A stretch of DNA of 64,000 nucleotides from the NCBI RefSeq assembly GCF_000295955.2, contig NZ_ALXE01000051.1, positions 1 through 64,000 of the forward strand, in the 5' to 3' direction. A model generated the notes under the pieces. The model was not told the origin of the DNA and made no database searches. It was given only the letters and a program-made list of their open reading frames with translations. Made by a program: the position numbers and the translations under genes. Shown piece by piece: positions 16,932 to 25,510 of this stretch (position 1 is its first letter; each line of letters begins with the position of its first letter). This stretch comes from Pantoea sp. A4. GTDB taxonomy: Bacteria > Pseudomonadota > Gammaproteobacteria > Enterobacterales > Enterobacteriaceae.

Positions 16932-17768
16932 CTGCGCCAGCCAGGCAACAACCTCTGCCAGTGCCGGATGCGCACTGGTGCCTTTCCGTTGCAGCAAGCT
17001 GTAGCTGGCACCGGTTTTCACCACCAGCGGAAACGGTGCAACCAGGCGGCCGCTGCGTAGCTCTGATGCCGCCAGCGTGGTATCGGCTACCGTGATGCCA
17101 AAACCCTGCAACGCCGCGCCGATGGCTAAATCCATGGTGGCAAAGTGCTGGTTGCGCGCCATGGTCAGGGAGAGATGCTGCTCAGCTAACCACAGTTGCC
17201 AGTCACGTTTATCCTGAGTGGGATGCAAAAAAGTCATACGTTCTAACGCTTCTGGCTGCGTTGGGCGGGGCAAGTCTGGCGACATCACCGGTGTGATCTG
17301 CTCTTCGAACAGCACCGTTGCCTGCGACTGCGCTTTGCCATACACCATGGCGGCGTCAAAATTTTCCAGCTGAGACACATGTTCCAGGGTGGTAGTGAGT
17401 TCAACGTGAATATCGGGCCGCTGCTGCTCTAATGCCACCAGACAGGGTAGCAGCCAGCGCAGCGCGCAGGTGGGGGCTTTGAGACGCACCGCGTCCTGAC
17501 GGCGGCTGGCTTTTTGCGCCGCGCTGAGCAGTAAATCATAGCCCTGCTGCCATTCCGGGAGTAATGCTTTGCCTTGTGGTGTCAGCCGCAGGCCGCGCGC
17601 GTGGCGTTCAAACAGCGCAAAACCCAGCCATGCCTCCAGCGCGGCAATTTTCCGGCTTACCGCTCCTTGAGTGATATGCAGCTCAAGGGCCGCGTGGGTC
17701 AGATTCAGATGACGGGCCGTCACAAGAAAAGCATGAATACCGTTGAGTGGCAGGGCGCTTCGGGACAT
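16866..17768 (-). CDS. LysR-type regulator (GcvA-like)
   Basis: 300-residue LysR regulator. The helix-turn-helix near residues 18-60 reads LNLTHAALELHITQGAVSRKIAALE, with the FERHARGLRLTPQGKALLP continuation typical of the GcvA subgroup. Start: ATG at 17768 rather than the preceding GTG. Its 3' end runs 66 bp into the esterase gene on the other strand. It is divergent from the aminotransferase gene across 126 bp holding a GTCAT-7-ATGAC palindrome, so it probably controls the aminotransferase and binding-protein pair. Confidence 0.9.
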   Translation of the reverse strand: MSRSALPLNGIHAFLVTARHLNLTHAALELHITQGAVSRKIAALEAWLGFALFERHARGLRLTPQGKALLPEWQQGYDLLLSAAQKASRRQDAVRLKAPTCALRWLLPCLVALEQQRPDIHVELTTTLEHVSQLENFDAAMVYGKAQSQATVLFEEQITPVMSPDLPRPTQPEALERMTFLHPTQDKRDWQLWLAEQHLSLTMARNQHFATMDLAIGAALQGFGITVADTTLAASELRSGRLVAPFPLVVKTGASYSLLQRKGTSAHPALAEVVAWLAQSAPSPGFASEMGSHQTKHTQS

Positions 17769-17792
17769 CACAACCTCAAGCTATGCGTTTTA

Positions 17793-17809
17793 GTCATGGC
17801 TATTATGAC
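17793..17809. promoter_or_regulatory. Candidate LysR operator upstream of the aminotransferase
   Basis: Inverted repeat GTCAT-GGCTATT-ATGAC between the divergent LysR and aminotransferase genes. Size and position suit a LysR-type box. Not tested. Confidence 0.45.
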
Positions 17810-17894
17810 AACAATTCGCTTGTGGACTCAAGGCTGGCTGCGTTGAATAGAAACCTGTTATCGCTGAGTTGTTATGCGCTTTTCTGGAGAACCT

Positions 17895-19061
17895 ATGTCC
17901 CTGATTACCCCTGTGCACGTTACCTCAAAGTTGCCGGATGTCGGCACCACGATTTTTAGTGTGATCGGACAGCTTTCGGCGCAGCACCGCGCGATTAACC
18001 TGTCACAAGGCGCGCCCAATTTCCCCTGCGATCCACAACTGGTCGCCAGCGTTGCAGCGGCGATGCAACAGGGGCATAACCAGTACGCACCAATGACCGG
18101 CCTTCCTGCGCTGAAGCAGGCGCTGGCTGATAAAGTGCAGCAACTTTATGGCCGCAGCTATGATGTCGATAGTGAAGTGTTGATCTCCGGCAGTGCCAGC
18201 CAGGGCCTCTACATGGCGATTGCCGCACTGGTTCATCAGGGTGATGAGGTGATTTTCTTCGAACCCTCTTTTGACAGCTACGCCCCGATAGTACGGTTGC
18301 ACGGCGGCGTGCCGGTGGGTTTGAAGCTGGAACAGCCAGACTTTGCCATTAACTGGGATCAGGTGCAGGCGACTATCACCCCACGTACGCGCATGATCAT
18401 CATCAATACCCCGCACAACCCCAGCGGACAAATATTGACCCAGGCCGATCTCGACCAACTGGCGCGTCTGACGCGCAACACCAATATTGTGGTGTTGTCA
18501 GATGAAGTCTATGAACATATTGTGTTTGATGGTCATACTCACTGCGGTATGGCGGGGCATGAGGAGCTGGCGCAGCGTAGCGTGATCGTCTCCTCGTTCG
18601 GTAAAACCTTCCATGTGACGGGCTGGCGTGTCGGCTATTGCCTGGCACCGGTTGAACTGATGAACGAGCTGGTAAAAGTTCACCAGTTTATGATGTTCTC
18701 CGCCGATACCCCGATGCAGGTGGGCTTTGCGCAGTATCTGCAAAATCCACAACACTATCTCGGTCTGTCGGCGTTTTATCAGCAAAAGCGCGATCGCCTG
18801 CGTGAAATGCTGCAAAATTCACCGTTTAAATTGCTGCCCAGCGCTGGTGCTTTCTTTCTGTTGGCCAGTTATGCACACTTCAGCGACGAGAGTGACAGTG
18901 ACATGGTTAAACGCCTGATTGTTGATCACGGGGTTGCCACCATTCCACTCTCCGCTTTTTATACAGACGGTACTGACAATAAATTAATACGTCTCTCATT
19001 TGCTAAAGACGACGCCACTCTGCAAGCCGGTGCGGAAGCACTGTGTAAAGTGACAGGTTAA
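17895..19061 (+). CDS. Methionine aminotransferase, YbdL-like
   Basis: 388-residue fold-type I PLP aminotransferase closely resembling E. coli YbdL, a methionine/aromatic aminotransferase. Seen are NQYAPMTG near residue 55, the conserved NTPHNPSG, SDEVYEH, and the PLP lysine in SSFGKTFHVTGWRVGY. The ATG at 17895 is used because the homologous N-terminus (ITPVHVTSKLPDVGTTIF) follows and GGAG lies just upstream; an in-frame ATG at 17874 lacks support. A binding-protein gene follows after 18 bp. The two probably form an operon for uptake and transamination of an amino acid. Confidence 0.88.
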   Translation: MSLITPVHVTSKLPDVGTTIFSVIGQLSAQHRAINLSQGAPNFPCDPQLVASVAAAMQQGHNQYAPMTGLPALKQALADKVQQLYGRSYDVDSEVLISGSASQGLYMAIAALVHQGDEVIFFEPSFDSYAPIVRLHGGVPVGLKLEQPDFAINWDQVQATITPRTRMIIINTPHNPSGQILTQADLDQLARLTRNTNIVVLSDEVYEHIVFDGHTHCGMAGHEELAQRSVIVSSFGKTFHVTGWRVGYCLAPVELMNELVKVHQFMMFSADTPMQVGFAQYLQNPQHYLGLSAFYQQKRDRLREMLQNSPFKLLPSAGAFFLLASYAHFSDESDSDMVKRLIVDHGVATIPLSAFYTDGTDNKLIRLSFAKDDATLQAGAEALCKVTG

Positions 19062-19079
19062 AACTCAGGGGTAAAACGA

Positions 19080-19859
19080 ATGAAAAAACTGAATGCTCTG
19101 CTGATCGGATTAGGTCTGTTAACGTCGGTTCAGGCGTTGGCGGAAGGCACGCTGCGTTATGGTCTGGAATCACAGTATGCGCCGTTTGAAAGCCGCAACG
19201 CCCATGGCGATCTGGAAGGGTTTGATATCGATGTGGGTAACGCAATTTGTAAGGCTGCGCAGCTGAAGTGTAGCTGGGTTGAGAGCAGCTTTGATGCCCT
19301 GATCCCGGCGTTGCAGGCGAAGAAATTCGATGCGATTAACTCGGCGATGAACATCACCGAAGCGCGTGCGAAAAATGTGCTGTTCACGAAGCCCATTTAT
19401 GCCATCCCAACCATGTTAGTGGCGAAGCAGGGTGAAAACTTGCAGCCAACGGCCGCCGCGCTGAAAGGGAAAAATATCGGGGTTCTGCAAGGCTCGATCC
19501 AGGAAACCTATGCGAAAAAACATTGGGAACCGCAGGGTGTGACCATCACCTCTTATCAGGATCAAAACCAGGTCTACAACGATCTCGTCGCGGGGCGTCT
19601 GGATGCCACGTTGGTGATGTCAGCTTCCGGCCAGGAAGGTTTCCTGAATAAGCCACAGGGCAAAGGCTTTGCTTTCGCAGGTGGCCCGTTGAATGATGAT
19701 CCAGAGGTACTGGGCGTGGGTATCGGTTTTGGTCTGCGTAAAGGCGATACCGAGCTGAAACAAAAGCTGGATACGGCGATTAACCAAATCCAGCAGGATG
19801 GCACAGTGACTAAACTGGCAGCGAAATACTTCCCTGGCATCAACGTCGGTGTGAAATAA
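19080..19859 (+). CDS. Periplasmic amino-acid-binding protein (His/Lys/Arg family)
   Basis: 259-residue solute-binding protein of ABC transporter family 3. The signal peptide MKKLNALLIGLGLLTSVQALA is followed by the family start LRYGLESQYAPFESRNAHGDLEGFDIDVG and the ITEARAKNVLFTKPIY segment, in the HisJ/ArgT/ArtJ style. It lies 18 bp after the aminotransferase gene. No permease or ATPase gene is adjacent, so it must share a transporter encoded elsewhere or serve as a donor for one. The gene ends 7 bp from the convergent LysR gene's stop. Confidence 0.88.
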   Translation: MKKLNALLIGLGLLTSVQALAEGTLRYGLESQYAPFESRNAHGDLEGFDIDVGNAICKAAQLKCSWVESSFDALIPALQAKKFDAINSAMNITEARAKNVLFTKPIYAIPTMLVAKQGENLQPTAAALKGKNIGVLQGSIQETYAKKHWEPQGVTITSYQDQNQVYNDLVAGRLDATLVMSASGQEGFLNKPQGKGFAFAGGPLNDDPEVLGVGIGFGLRKGDTELKQKLDTAINQIQQDGTVTKLAAKYFPGINVGVK

Positions 19860-19866
19860 GCCTAAG

Positions 19867-19890
19867 CTACGCCAGCCAGCGCTGGCGTAG
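19867..19890. terminator. Hairpin between convergent binding protein and LysR genes
   Basis: Perfect 10 bp stem CTACGCCAGC/GCTGGCGTAG with a 4 nt loop. It begins at the stop codon of the LysR gene, so it encodes that protein's last residues and also follows the binding-protein gene. There is no T-run, so termination may be partial. Confidence 0.45.
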
Positions 19891-20790
19891 TTCATTCTCG
19901 GTTGCGGATAAACGTTGCTGCAAAAAAGCCAGCAACAGCGTCAGCGCCGCACTCTGCTTCCTTCCTGATAACGTTTGCAGTTGCAGCGTACGATGACTCA
20001 GCTGTTCAATCCCCATTGGTCGCATAATCAGCGCATAATCGCGCGTCTCTTGCGCGACGGTGAACGCACTGCAAATCGTTACCGCTTCTGGCGTGTGCAA
20101 CAGGAAATGAAACAGCGTAGAGAAGTTTTCGCAGGTAAACACCGGCTCCAGCGTACAGCCTCGCATTTGACAAGAGAGATCAAACAACTGGCGCACGGTC
20201 GTAAACTGCTCGGGCAGCGCCAGAGGATAACGGCTGAGTGCTTCCAGTGAGAACTCGCCCTGGGCCAGAGGGTGGTGCTGATGCATCAAAAGTAAAACAG
20301 GGGCCTGCCAGGCACCGGCCACTTCAACGCCCCGTTCGGGATTCAGGCTAAACTGCAACGCCAAATCACACTCACCGGTGCGAATCCGCTCTGCCACGCC
20401 CTGTGGATTACTGACCTTGACGATAATCTGTACCGCCGGATTCTGCTGACGAAACTCGGCCAGCAGGGTGGGCAGCAGGCTAAACGCTAACCCATCGGTG
20501 CAGGCAATACGGATCACGCTACGCCGCACGGCGGTCAGGCCTTTAATCTCTGCCAGCGCATACTCCATATCCATCTGACTTTTTCGCACCTGATGCGCAA
20601 AAATCTCACCGGCTTCATTCAGCACCATACCGCGCGCGTGGCGATCAAACAGCGGCATCCCCACCTGGGCTTCCAGCCGTTGGATCTGACGGCTAATGGC
20701 GGAAACGGCGACAAACAGCTGTTCACTGGCCGCGCTCAACGATCCCGCATTTGCCACGGCCAGAAAATAGCGGATTTCACTGCTTAGCAT
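19867..20790 (-). CDS. LysR-type regulator
   Basis: 307-residue LysR regulator. The N-terminal helix-turn-helix (about 3-60) shows GSLSAASEQLFVAVSAISRQIQRLE and FDRHARGMVLNEAG; the effector domain follows. It is divergent from the M20 peptidase/MHS transporter operon across 147 bp that contains a perfect 9-1-9 palindrome (20836-20854), so it is the likely regulator of that operon. The effector is not predictable from sequence. Confidence 0.9.
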   Translation of the reverse strand: MLSSEIRYFLAVANAGSLSAASEQLFVAVSAISRQIQRLEAQVGMPLFDRHARGMVLNEAGEIFAHQVRKSQMDMEYALAEIKGLTAVRRSVIRIACTDGLAFSLLPTLLAEFRQQNPAVQIIVKVSNPQGVAERIRTGECDLALQFSLNPERGVEVAGAWQAPVLLLMHQHHPLAQGEFSLEALSRYPLALPEQFTTVRQLFDLSCQMRGCTLEPVFTCENFSTLFHFLLHTPEAVTICSAFTVAQETRDYALIMRPMGIEQLSHRTLQLQTLSGRKQSAALTLLLAFLQQRLSATENELRQRWLA

Positions 20791-20835
20791 CGGACTGCCT
20801 CATTTTAGTGCATGCCTCGTTTATGGGCAGCTTAG

Positions 20836-20854
20836 ATTTGCTTTTAAAGCAAAT
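20836..20854. promoter_or_regulatory. Perfect 19 bp palindrome, candidate LysR operator
   Basis: ATTTGCTTT-T-AAAGCAAAT, with perfect arms and an embedded T-N11-A. It lies centrally between the divergent LysR regulator and the M20 peptidase gene. Strong candidate for the operator of this pair. Confidence 0.6.
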
Positions 20855-20937
20855 GACCAGAGATAAATTGATAATTGTAGCAAAGCCATAATGCAGCAAT
20901 AGTAGGGGGACAACAACACTAAATAAGATCCGCAAAC

Positions 20938-22356
20938 ATGACTGAACAACAGGCCGTAGCTCAGGCGATTGAGTACTTTGACAGTGGGGAATTTCAACAG
21001 CAGCTGGCGCGTCGCGTCGCCTGCGTTACTGAAAGCCAACGTCAGGATCGTGATGCTGAACTGCATCACTATCTGCATCAGGAGATCGCCCCGCAGCTGG
21101 AGGCGATGGGGTTTAACCTGCATTACATCGAAAATACGGTTGCTGCCAATCGCCCATTCCTGGTCGCTACCCGTATCGAAGAAAGCCATTATCCCACCAT
21201 GCTGTGCTATGGCCACGGCGATGTGGTCTTTGGTGATGATGAAAACTGGCGTGCAGACCTCAATCCGTGGCAGTTAAAGGAAGAGGGTGACCGCTGGTAC
21301 GGTCGTGGTGCCGCCGATAACAAAGGCCAGCACTGCGTCAACCTTGCTGCGCTGGAACAGGTGTTTAAAGCTCGCGGCGGCAAGCTCGGTTTTAACTGCA
21401 AAATTCTGTTCGAGATGGGGGAAGAGATAAGCTCCCCAGGTCTGGCTGAAGTGTGCCAGCAGCAGCAAGAACTGCTGCAAGCGGATCTGTTTATCGCCTC
21501 CGACGGCCCGCGTCTGAACGCTGAACGTCCAACGCTGTTCCTGGGATCGCGCGGTGCAGCGAATTTCCGTCTGCGCATTCGCGCGCGTGACAATGCCTAT
21601 CACTCAGGTAACTGGGGCGGGTTGCTGAGCAATCCGGGGACGCAGCTCGCCAATGCCATTGCCTGTCTGGTGAATCAGCACGGCGTGATGCAGGTTGAAG
21701 CCCTTAAGCCAACGTCACTGACGCCAGCGGTCCGCGAAATTCTTGGTGATGTCGAGCCAGGCGGAATGCCGGGCGATCCTACCATTGATTTTAGCTGGGG
21801 CGAGCCAGGGCTCACCACCGCTGAGCGCCTGTATGGCTGGAACACCATGGAAGTGCTGGCGTATGAAACCGGCAATCCACAGCGCCCAATGAATGCTATT
21901 CCGGCAGAGGCGATGGCGGTGTGCCAGCTGCGTTTTGTGGTCGGCACTGACTGGAAAAACCTGGCGACACACGTCGAGGCGCATCTGCGTGCGCATGGCT
22001 TTGATAACGTCGAGGTGGAGTTTATGCGTGGATCGCCCGCTACCCGCCTCGATCCTACCGATCCGCTGGTGCACTGGGTGTTAGACACGCTGGCGCAAAG
22101 CAGTGACAAGAAACCGGCGTTGTTGCCGAACCTCGGCGGCTCGCTGCCCAATGAAGTGTTCTCCGATATTCTGGGGCTGCCGACGCTGTGGGTACCGCAC
22201 TCCTATCCCGCTTGTGGTCAGCACGGCGTGAATGAGCATATGTTGAAGTCGATTGCGCGCGAAGGCTTACAAATCATGACGCGCCTGTTCTGGCAGTTGG
22301 GCGAGCAGGGTGAAGCGCTGATCGCTGCACACCGTGCACACAAGGAGGCGCGCTGA
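20938..22356 (+). CDS. M20 family metallopeptidase/amidohydrolase
   Basis: 472-residue cytoplasmic M20 zinc hydrolase of the dipeptidase/ArgE/DapE superfamily. Metal-binding elements are seen in order: CYGHGDVV (His and Asp), GRGAADNKGQ (Asp), and the catalytic EMGEEISSPG (Glu-Glu), with the usual inserted dimerisation domain and a C-terminal His (SYPACGQHGVNEH). The substrate is probably a dipeptide or N-acyl amino acid. The stop overlaps the next gene's ATG (TGATG), so it is coupled with the MHS transporter. No strong ribosome binding site is visible before the ATG. Confidence 0.9.
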   Translation: MTEQQAVAQAIEYFDSGEFQQQLARRVACVTESQRQDRDAELHHYLHQEIAPQLEAMGFNLHYIENTVAANRPFLVATRIEESHYPTMLCYGHGDVVFGDDENWRADLNPWQLKEEGDRWYGRGAADNKGQHCVNLAALEQVFKARGGKLGFNCKILFEMGEEISSPGLAEVCQQQQELLQADLFIASDGPRLNAERPTLFLGSRGAANFRLRIRARDNAYHSGNWGGLLSNPGTQLANAIACLVNQHGVMQVEALKPTSLTPAVREILGDVEPGGMPGDPTIDFSWGEPGLTTAERLYGWNTMEVLAYETGNPQRPMNAIPAEAMAVCQLRFVVGTDWKNLATHVEAHLRAHGFDNVEVEFMRGSPATRLDPTDPLVHWVLDTLAQSSDKKPALLPNLGGSLPNEVFSDILGLPTLWVPHSYPACGQHGVNEHMLKSIAREGLQIMTRLFWQLGEQGEALIAAHRAHKEAR

Positions 22357-23621
22357 TGAGCACCTTAGCCCAACCTTTGGCACCGACGCGGCCCAGTTTA
22401 TACAAAACGCTGTTTGCCACCTGCGTGGGTAACGCGCTGGAGTGGTTTGATATTGCGGTTTATGCCTTTTTTGCCAGCTATATTGCCCGCACGTTTTTCC
22501 CGACGACCGATCCTTCGGTTTCGCTGCTGCTGGCGTTTGGTAGCTTTGGGATTTCATTCCTGATCCGTCCACTGGGCGCGATTGTCCTCGGGCATTACGC
22601 CGACAAACACGGGCGTAAAAAAGCCCTGCTGCTCTCCATCAACCTGATGATGCTGGGCGGCGCGATGATCACCCTGATGCCAGGCTACGCCACGCTTGGC
22701 CTGGCTGCGCCGCTGCTGATTCTGGTCGCACGTCTGATTCAGGGCTTTTCGGCCGGTGGTGAGTTTGGTAGCTCGACGGCATTCCTGGTCGAACACTTCC
22801 CGGAGCGTCGTGCCTTTATTGCCAGTTGGCAGTTCGCGACGCAGGGGGCCAGTACCTTGATGGCTTCCGCCTTTGGCTTTGGCTTGTTGCAGGTGATGAG
22901 TGATGCGGATCTGCTGGCATGGGGCTGGCGCATTCCGTTTGCCTTTGGCCTGCTGATTGGCCCACTGGGACTGTATATTCGTCGCCATGTCCATGAGTCT
23001 GAGACCTATAAAAGTGAAGTAAAAGAGAGCGCACCGCTGAAGACGCTGTTTGGCCGACAGAAAGCGCTGGTGTTCATTGCTATCGGGCTGATGGTGATCT
23101 CGACAGCGGTGAACTACATGCTCAACTATGTGCCGACGTATGCCACCAAAAGCCTGCATCTATCAGGCTCCGTTGGGTTTGGTGCCACCCTGCTAGGGGG
23201 CGTCATTCTGACCGTGGTCACGCCGATCATGGGGCTGTGTGCGGAGCGCGTGGGCCGCCTGCCGCTGATGTGGGGCTCACTGCTGCTGTTGCTGGTCTCT
23301 ATCTATCCGGCTTTTCACTGGGTGGTGGGTAACCCTTCAGCATTTTCTCTGATGGTACTGGTGGGGTGGTTAGCGTTGTTGAAGTCCATTTACTTCGCCA
23401 CGGTGCCTTCGGTGATGGCGGATCTGTTCCCGGTAGAGACGCGCGCGAGTGGCATGGCCATCAGCTATAACATTGCCGTGACGGTGTTTGGTGGCTTTGC
23501 GCCGCTGATCTGTACCTTGCTGATTCAGGCGACCGGCACCAGCCTGGCACCGGGTTACTACCTGATGGCGGTGGCGCTGTTGAGTGGGATTGCCCTGTTG
23601 CGCAGCCGTAAGTACCTGTAA
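22356..23621 (+). CDS. MFS transporter, metabolite:H+ symporter (MHS) family
   Basis: 421-residue, twelve-helix major facilitator related to ProP/KgtP. Seen are the family start VGNALEWFDIAVYAF, the loop motif GHYADKHGRKKAL, and RLIQGFSAGGEFGSSTAFLVEH. It overlaps the preceding peptidase gene by one base and is surely in the same operon. The likely role is import of the peptide or acyl-amino acid that the M20 enzyme then hydrolyses. The exact substrate is unknown. Confidence 0.9.
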   Translation: MSTLAQPLAPTRPSLYKTLFATCVGNALEWFDIAVYAFFASYIARTFFPTTDPSVSLLLAFGSFGISFLIRPLGAIVLGHYADKHGRKKALLLSINLMMLGGAMITLMPGYATLGLAAPLLILVARLIQGFSAGGEFGSSTAFLVEHFPERRAFIASWQFATQGASTLMASAFGFGLLQVMSDADLLAWGWRIPFAFGLLIGPLGLYIRRHVHESETYKSEVKESAPLKTLFGRQKALVFIAIGLMVISTAVNYMLNYVPTYATKSLHLSGSVGFGATLLGGVILTVVTPIMGLCAERVGRLPLMWGSLLLLLVSIYPAFHWVVGNPSAFSLMVLVGWLALLKSIYFATVPSVMADLFPVETRASGMAISYNIAVTVFGGFAPLICTLLIQATGTSLAPGYYLMAVALLSGIALLRSRKYL

Positions 23622-23629
23622 ATCAGTGG

Positions 23630-23653
23630 CTGCCGCCGAGCCAGGCGGCAGCA
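23630..23653. terminator. Hairpin between convergent MHS transporter and aldA genes
   Basis: Stem GCTGCCGCC (23630-23638)/GGCGGCAGC (23645-23653), partly extended by CAGT/ACTG, with a 6 nt loop. GC-rich but without a T-run. It separates convergent transcripts. Confidence 0.5.
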
Positions 23654-23658
23654 CTGTG

Positions 23659-25095
23659 TTAACCGAATTGCAGATAGGCAACGTGGGTTTGCAGATACTC
23701 TTCCAGCCCATGACGGCCATCTGCGCCGCCAATCCCGGATTTACGCCAGCCCGCGTGGAAGCCCTGCATGGCTTCAAAGTTCTCACGGTTGACGTAAGTT
23801 TCGCCAAATTTGAGCTGACGTAGCGCAATCATCGCACTGTTGAGATTTTGCGTATAAACAGAAGACGTCAGACCGTATTCGCAGTCATTCGCCAGAGCAA
23901 TCGCCTCCTCTAACGAATCCACCGCCATCACGGGCAGTACCGGGCCGAAGATCTCCTCCTGCATGATCTCCATCTCCTGACGCACATCGGTCAGCACGGT
24001 GGGTTCAAAGAAGAACCCCTGCGTGCCGACGCGTTTGCCGCCGAGAATCACCCTGGCCCCTTGTGCCTGCGCCGCAGCAACTTTCTGTTCCACCCGTTGC
24101 AGCGCGGCGGCGCTGATCAGCGGCCCCATATCAATCTCACTCTCTTCAGCCGGGTTGCCAAAACGGACCTGCTGCATGGCCGCGGAAAGGGCACTGATAA
24201 AGCGCGGGTAGATGCCGCGTTGGACATACACCCGCTCTGCACAGTTACATACCTGCCCGGTATTGATGACGCGTGAGCTGACGATAGCCTTTATCGCCAG
24301 GTCAAGATCGGCATCATCCAACACGATAGCCGGCGCTTTCCCCCCCAGTTCCAGCGAAACTTTGGTGACGTTTTGTGCCGCCGCCGCCATGGTGGCCTGA
24401 CCGGCTCCGACGCTGCCGGTCAGGCTGACCATGCCCACTTTCGGGTTAGCGGCCAGCTCATGGCCCACTTCGGCACTATAGCCATAGACGAAATTGATTA
24501 CCCCAGCCGGTAAGCCAATCTGTTGAATCACTTCAGCAAACAGTTGCGCGTTGTTTGGCGTCAGTTCGCTGGGTTTAATCACAATGGTATTGCCGGTCAC
24601 CAGTGCCGGTGCGGCCTTACGGGCGATGAGAAAGAACGGGAAGTTCCACGGCAAAATGCCGGTGGTGACGCCGATGGCTTTTTTAAACACAAAGATATTT
24701 TCATTCGGGCGGTCGCTGTTAATGATTTCGCCTTCATAGCGGCGTGCCCAACCCGCCATATAGTCGAGATAGTCGGCGGTAAACAGCACTTCGGTCTGGG
24801 CCAGCGCCTGCGTTTTTCCGCCTTCTGCCACGATAGTGGCGCTGATTTCACTGGCACGCTGACGGATCCCCGCAGCAATTTTTTGCAGCCAGATGCCGCG
24901 TTGCTGGGCGGGCAAGGCTTCCCATGCAGGCTGTGCTTGTTCCGCCGCTGAGATCGCAACCTGGGCCTGATACGCGCTGCCCTGAGGGATACGCGAAATC
25001 AGCGTTTCTGTTGCGGGGTTGATGACTTCAATCCATTTGTCATTTTCGCCACTGACAAACTGGCCGTTAATGTAGTGCTGCAGGTGCTGGGTCAT
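23659..25095 (-). CDS. aldA: Lactaldehyde dehydrogenase AldA
   Basis: 478-residue NAD-dependent aldehyde dehydrogenase closely matching E. coli AldA (479). It oxidises L-lactaldehyde, made by rhamnulose-1-phosphate aldolase, to L-lactate, and also glycolaldehyde. Seen are the TGILPWNFPFFL cofactor region, the catalytic Glu in LELGGKAPAIV, and the catalytic Cys in GQVCNCAERVYV. In E. coli aldA is unlinked to rha; here it is divergent from rhaT and beside the rhamnose genes, which completes the aerobic pathway locally. Confidence 0.95.
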   Translation of the reverse strand: MTQHLQHYINGQFVSGENDKWIEVINPATETLISRIPQGSAYQAQVAISAAEQAQPAWEALPAQQRGIWLQKIAAGIRQRASEISATIVAEGGKTQALAQTEVLFTADYLDYMAGWARRYEGEIINSDRPNENIFVFKKAIGVTTGILPWNFPFFLIARKAAPALVTGNTIVIKPSELTPNNAQLFAEVIQQIGLPAGVINFVYGYSAEVGHELAANPKVGMVSLTGSVGAGQATMAAAAQNVTKVSLELGGKAPAIVLDDADLDLAIKAIVSSRVINTGQVCNCAERVYVQRGIYPRFISALSAAMQQVRFGNPAEESEIDMGPLISAAALQRVEQKVAAAQAQGARVILGGKRVGTQGFFFEPTVLTDVRQEMEIMQEEIFGPVLPVMAVDSLEEAIALANDCEYGLTSSVYTQNLNSAMIALRQLKFGETYVNRENFEAMQGFHAGWRKSGIGGADGRHGLEEYLQTHVAYLQFG

Positions 25096-25264
25096 GGCAA
25101 ATCTCCACGGTGCTGGGTTTGTTAATCCGGTTTAGCGTGGCGCAGCGGGTGCTTTGCTGCCTTTGTCTGGGTGCCAGTGCGCCGGGCAGTTTGGCAGCCA
25201 TCCGTCATTTGACGTGATGGGCTTTGCATTCAGCAGGTTTTGTCGTGAAAACGGCCATCGGCTT

Positions 25265-25280
25265 TGTGCGAGCGCACACA
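25265..25280. promoter_or_regulatory. CRP-like site, possibly for aldA
   Basis: TGTGC-GAGCGC-ACACA agrees with TGTGA-N6-TCACA at 8 of 10 positions. It lies about 170 bp upstream of aldA, which is CRP-dependent in E. coli. Tentative. Confidence 0.35.
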
Positions 25281-25354
25281 GTAGGCGTGATAAAAACATG
25301 AATAATAAGGCACTTATCTGCGCTAATGGCCCATGCGGCTGAGATAGTTGAATT

Positions 25355-25450
25355 TGTGATCGCGCAGCAGGCGAGTCACCAGATTTTGCCACAGCAACCG
25401 GGTTCCCGGCAGCCATTCAAAGGCTGAGCGATTCCTGAGCAACGTAGACT
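25355..25450 (+). promoter_or_regulatory. rhaT promoter: CRP half-site, RhaS half-sites, -10
   Basis: TGTGA half of a CRP site (25355-25370, centre 25362.5; right half poor), RhaS half-site 2 at 25374-25390 (ends TTTTGCC), half-site 1 at 25408-25424 (GGCAG...AAAGG), and -10 TAGACT at 25445-25450. The centre-to-half-site distance (11.5 bp) and the 17 bp between half-sites equal those of the rhaB promoter in this window. Conservation of layout is the main support. Confidence 0.68.
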
Positions 25451-25510
25451 GCCTGCGATATCGGGAGAGCTGCACTCTCCTGTGGGCCGCAATCTGACGA
25501 AGGAATAACA

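Larger units (their letters stand above)
25096..25510. other. aldA-rhaT divergent intergenic region
   Basis: 415 bp with no gene. The right half holds the rhaT promoter elements (25355-25450). The left half holds a CRP-like site (25265-25280) and must contain the aldA promoter, whose hexamers are not clear. Confidence 0.6.
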
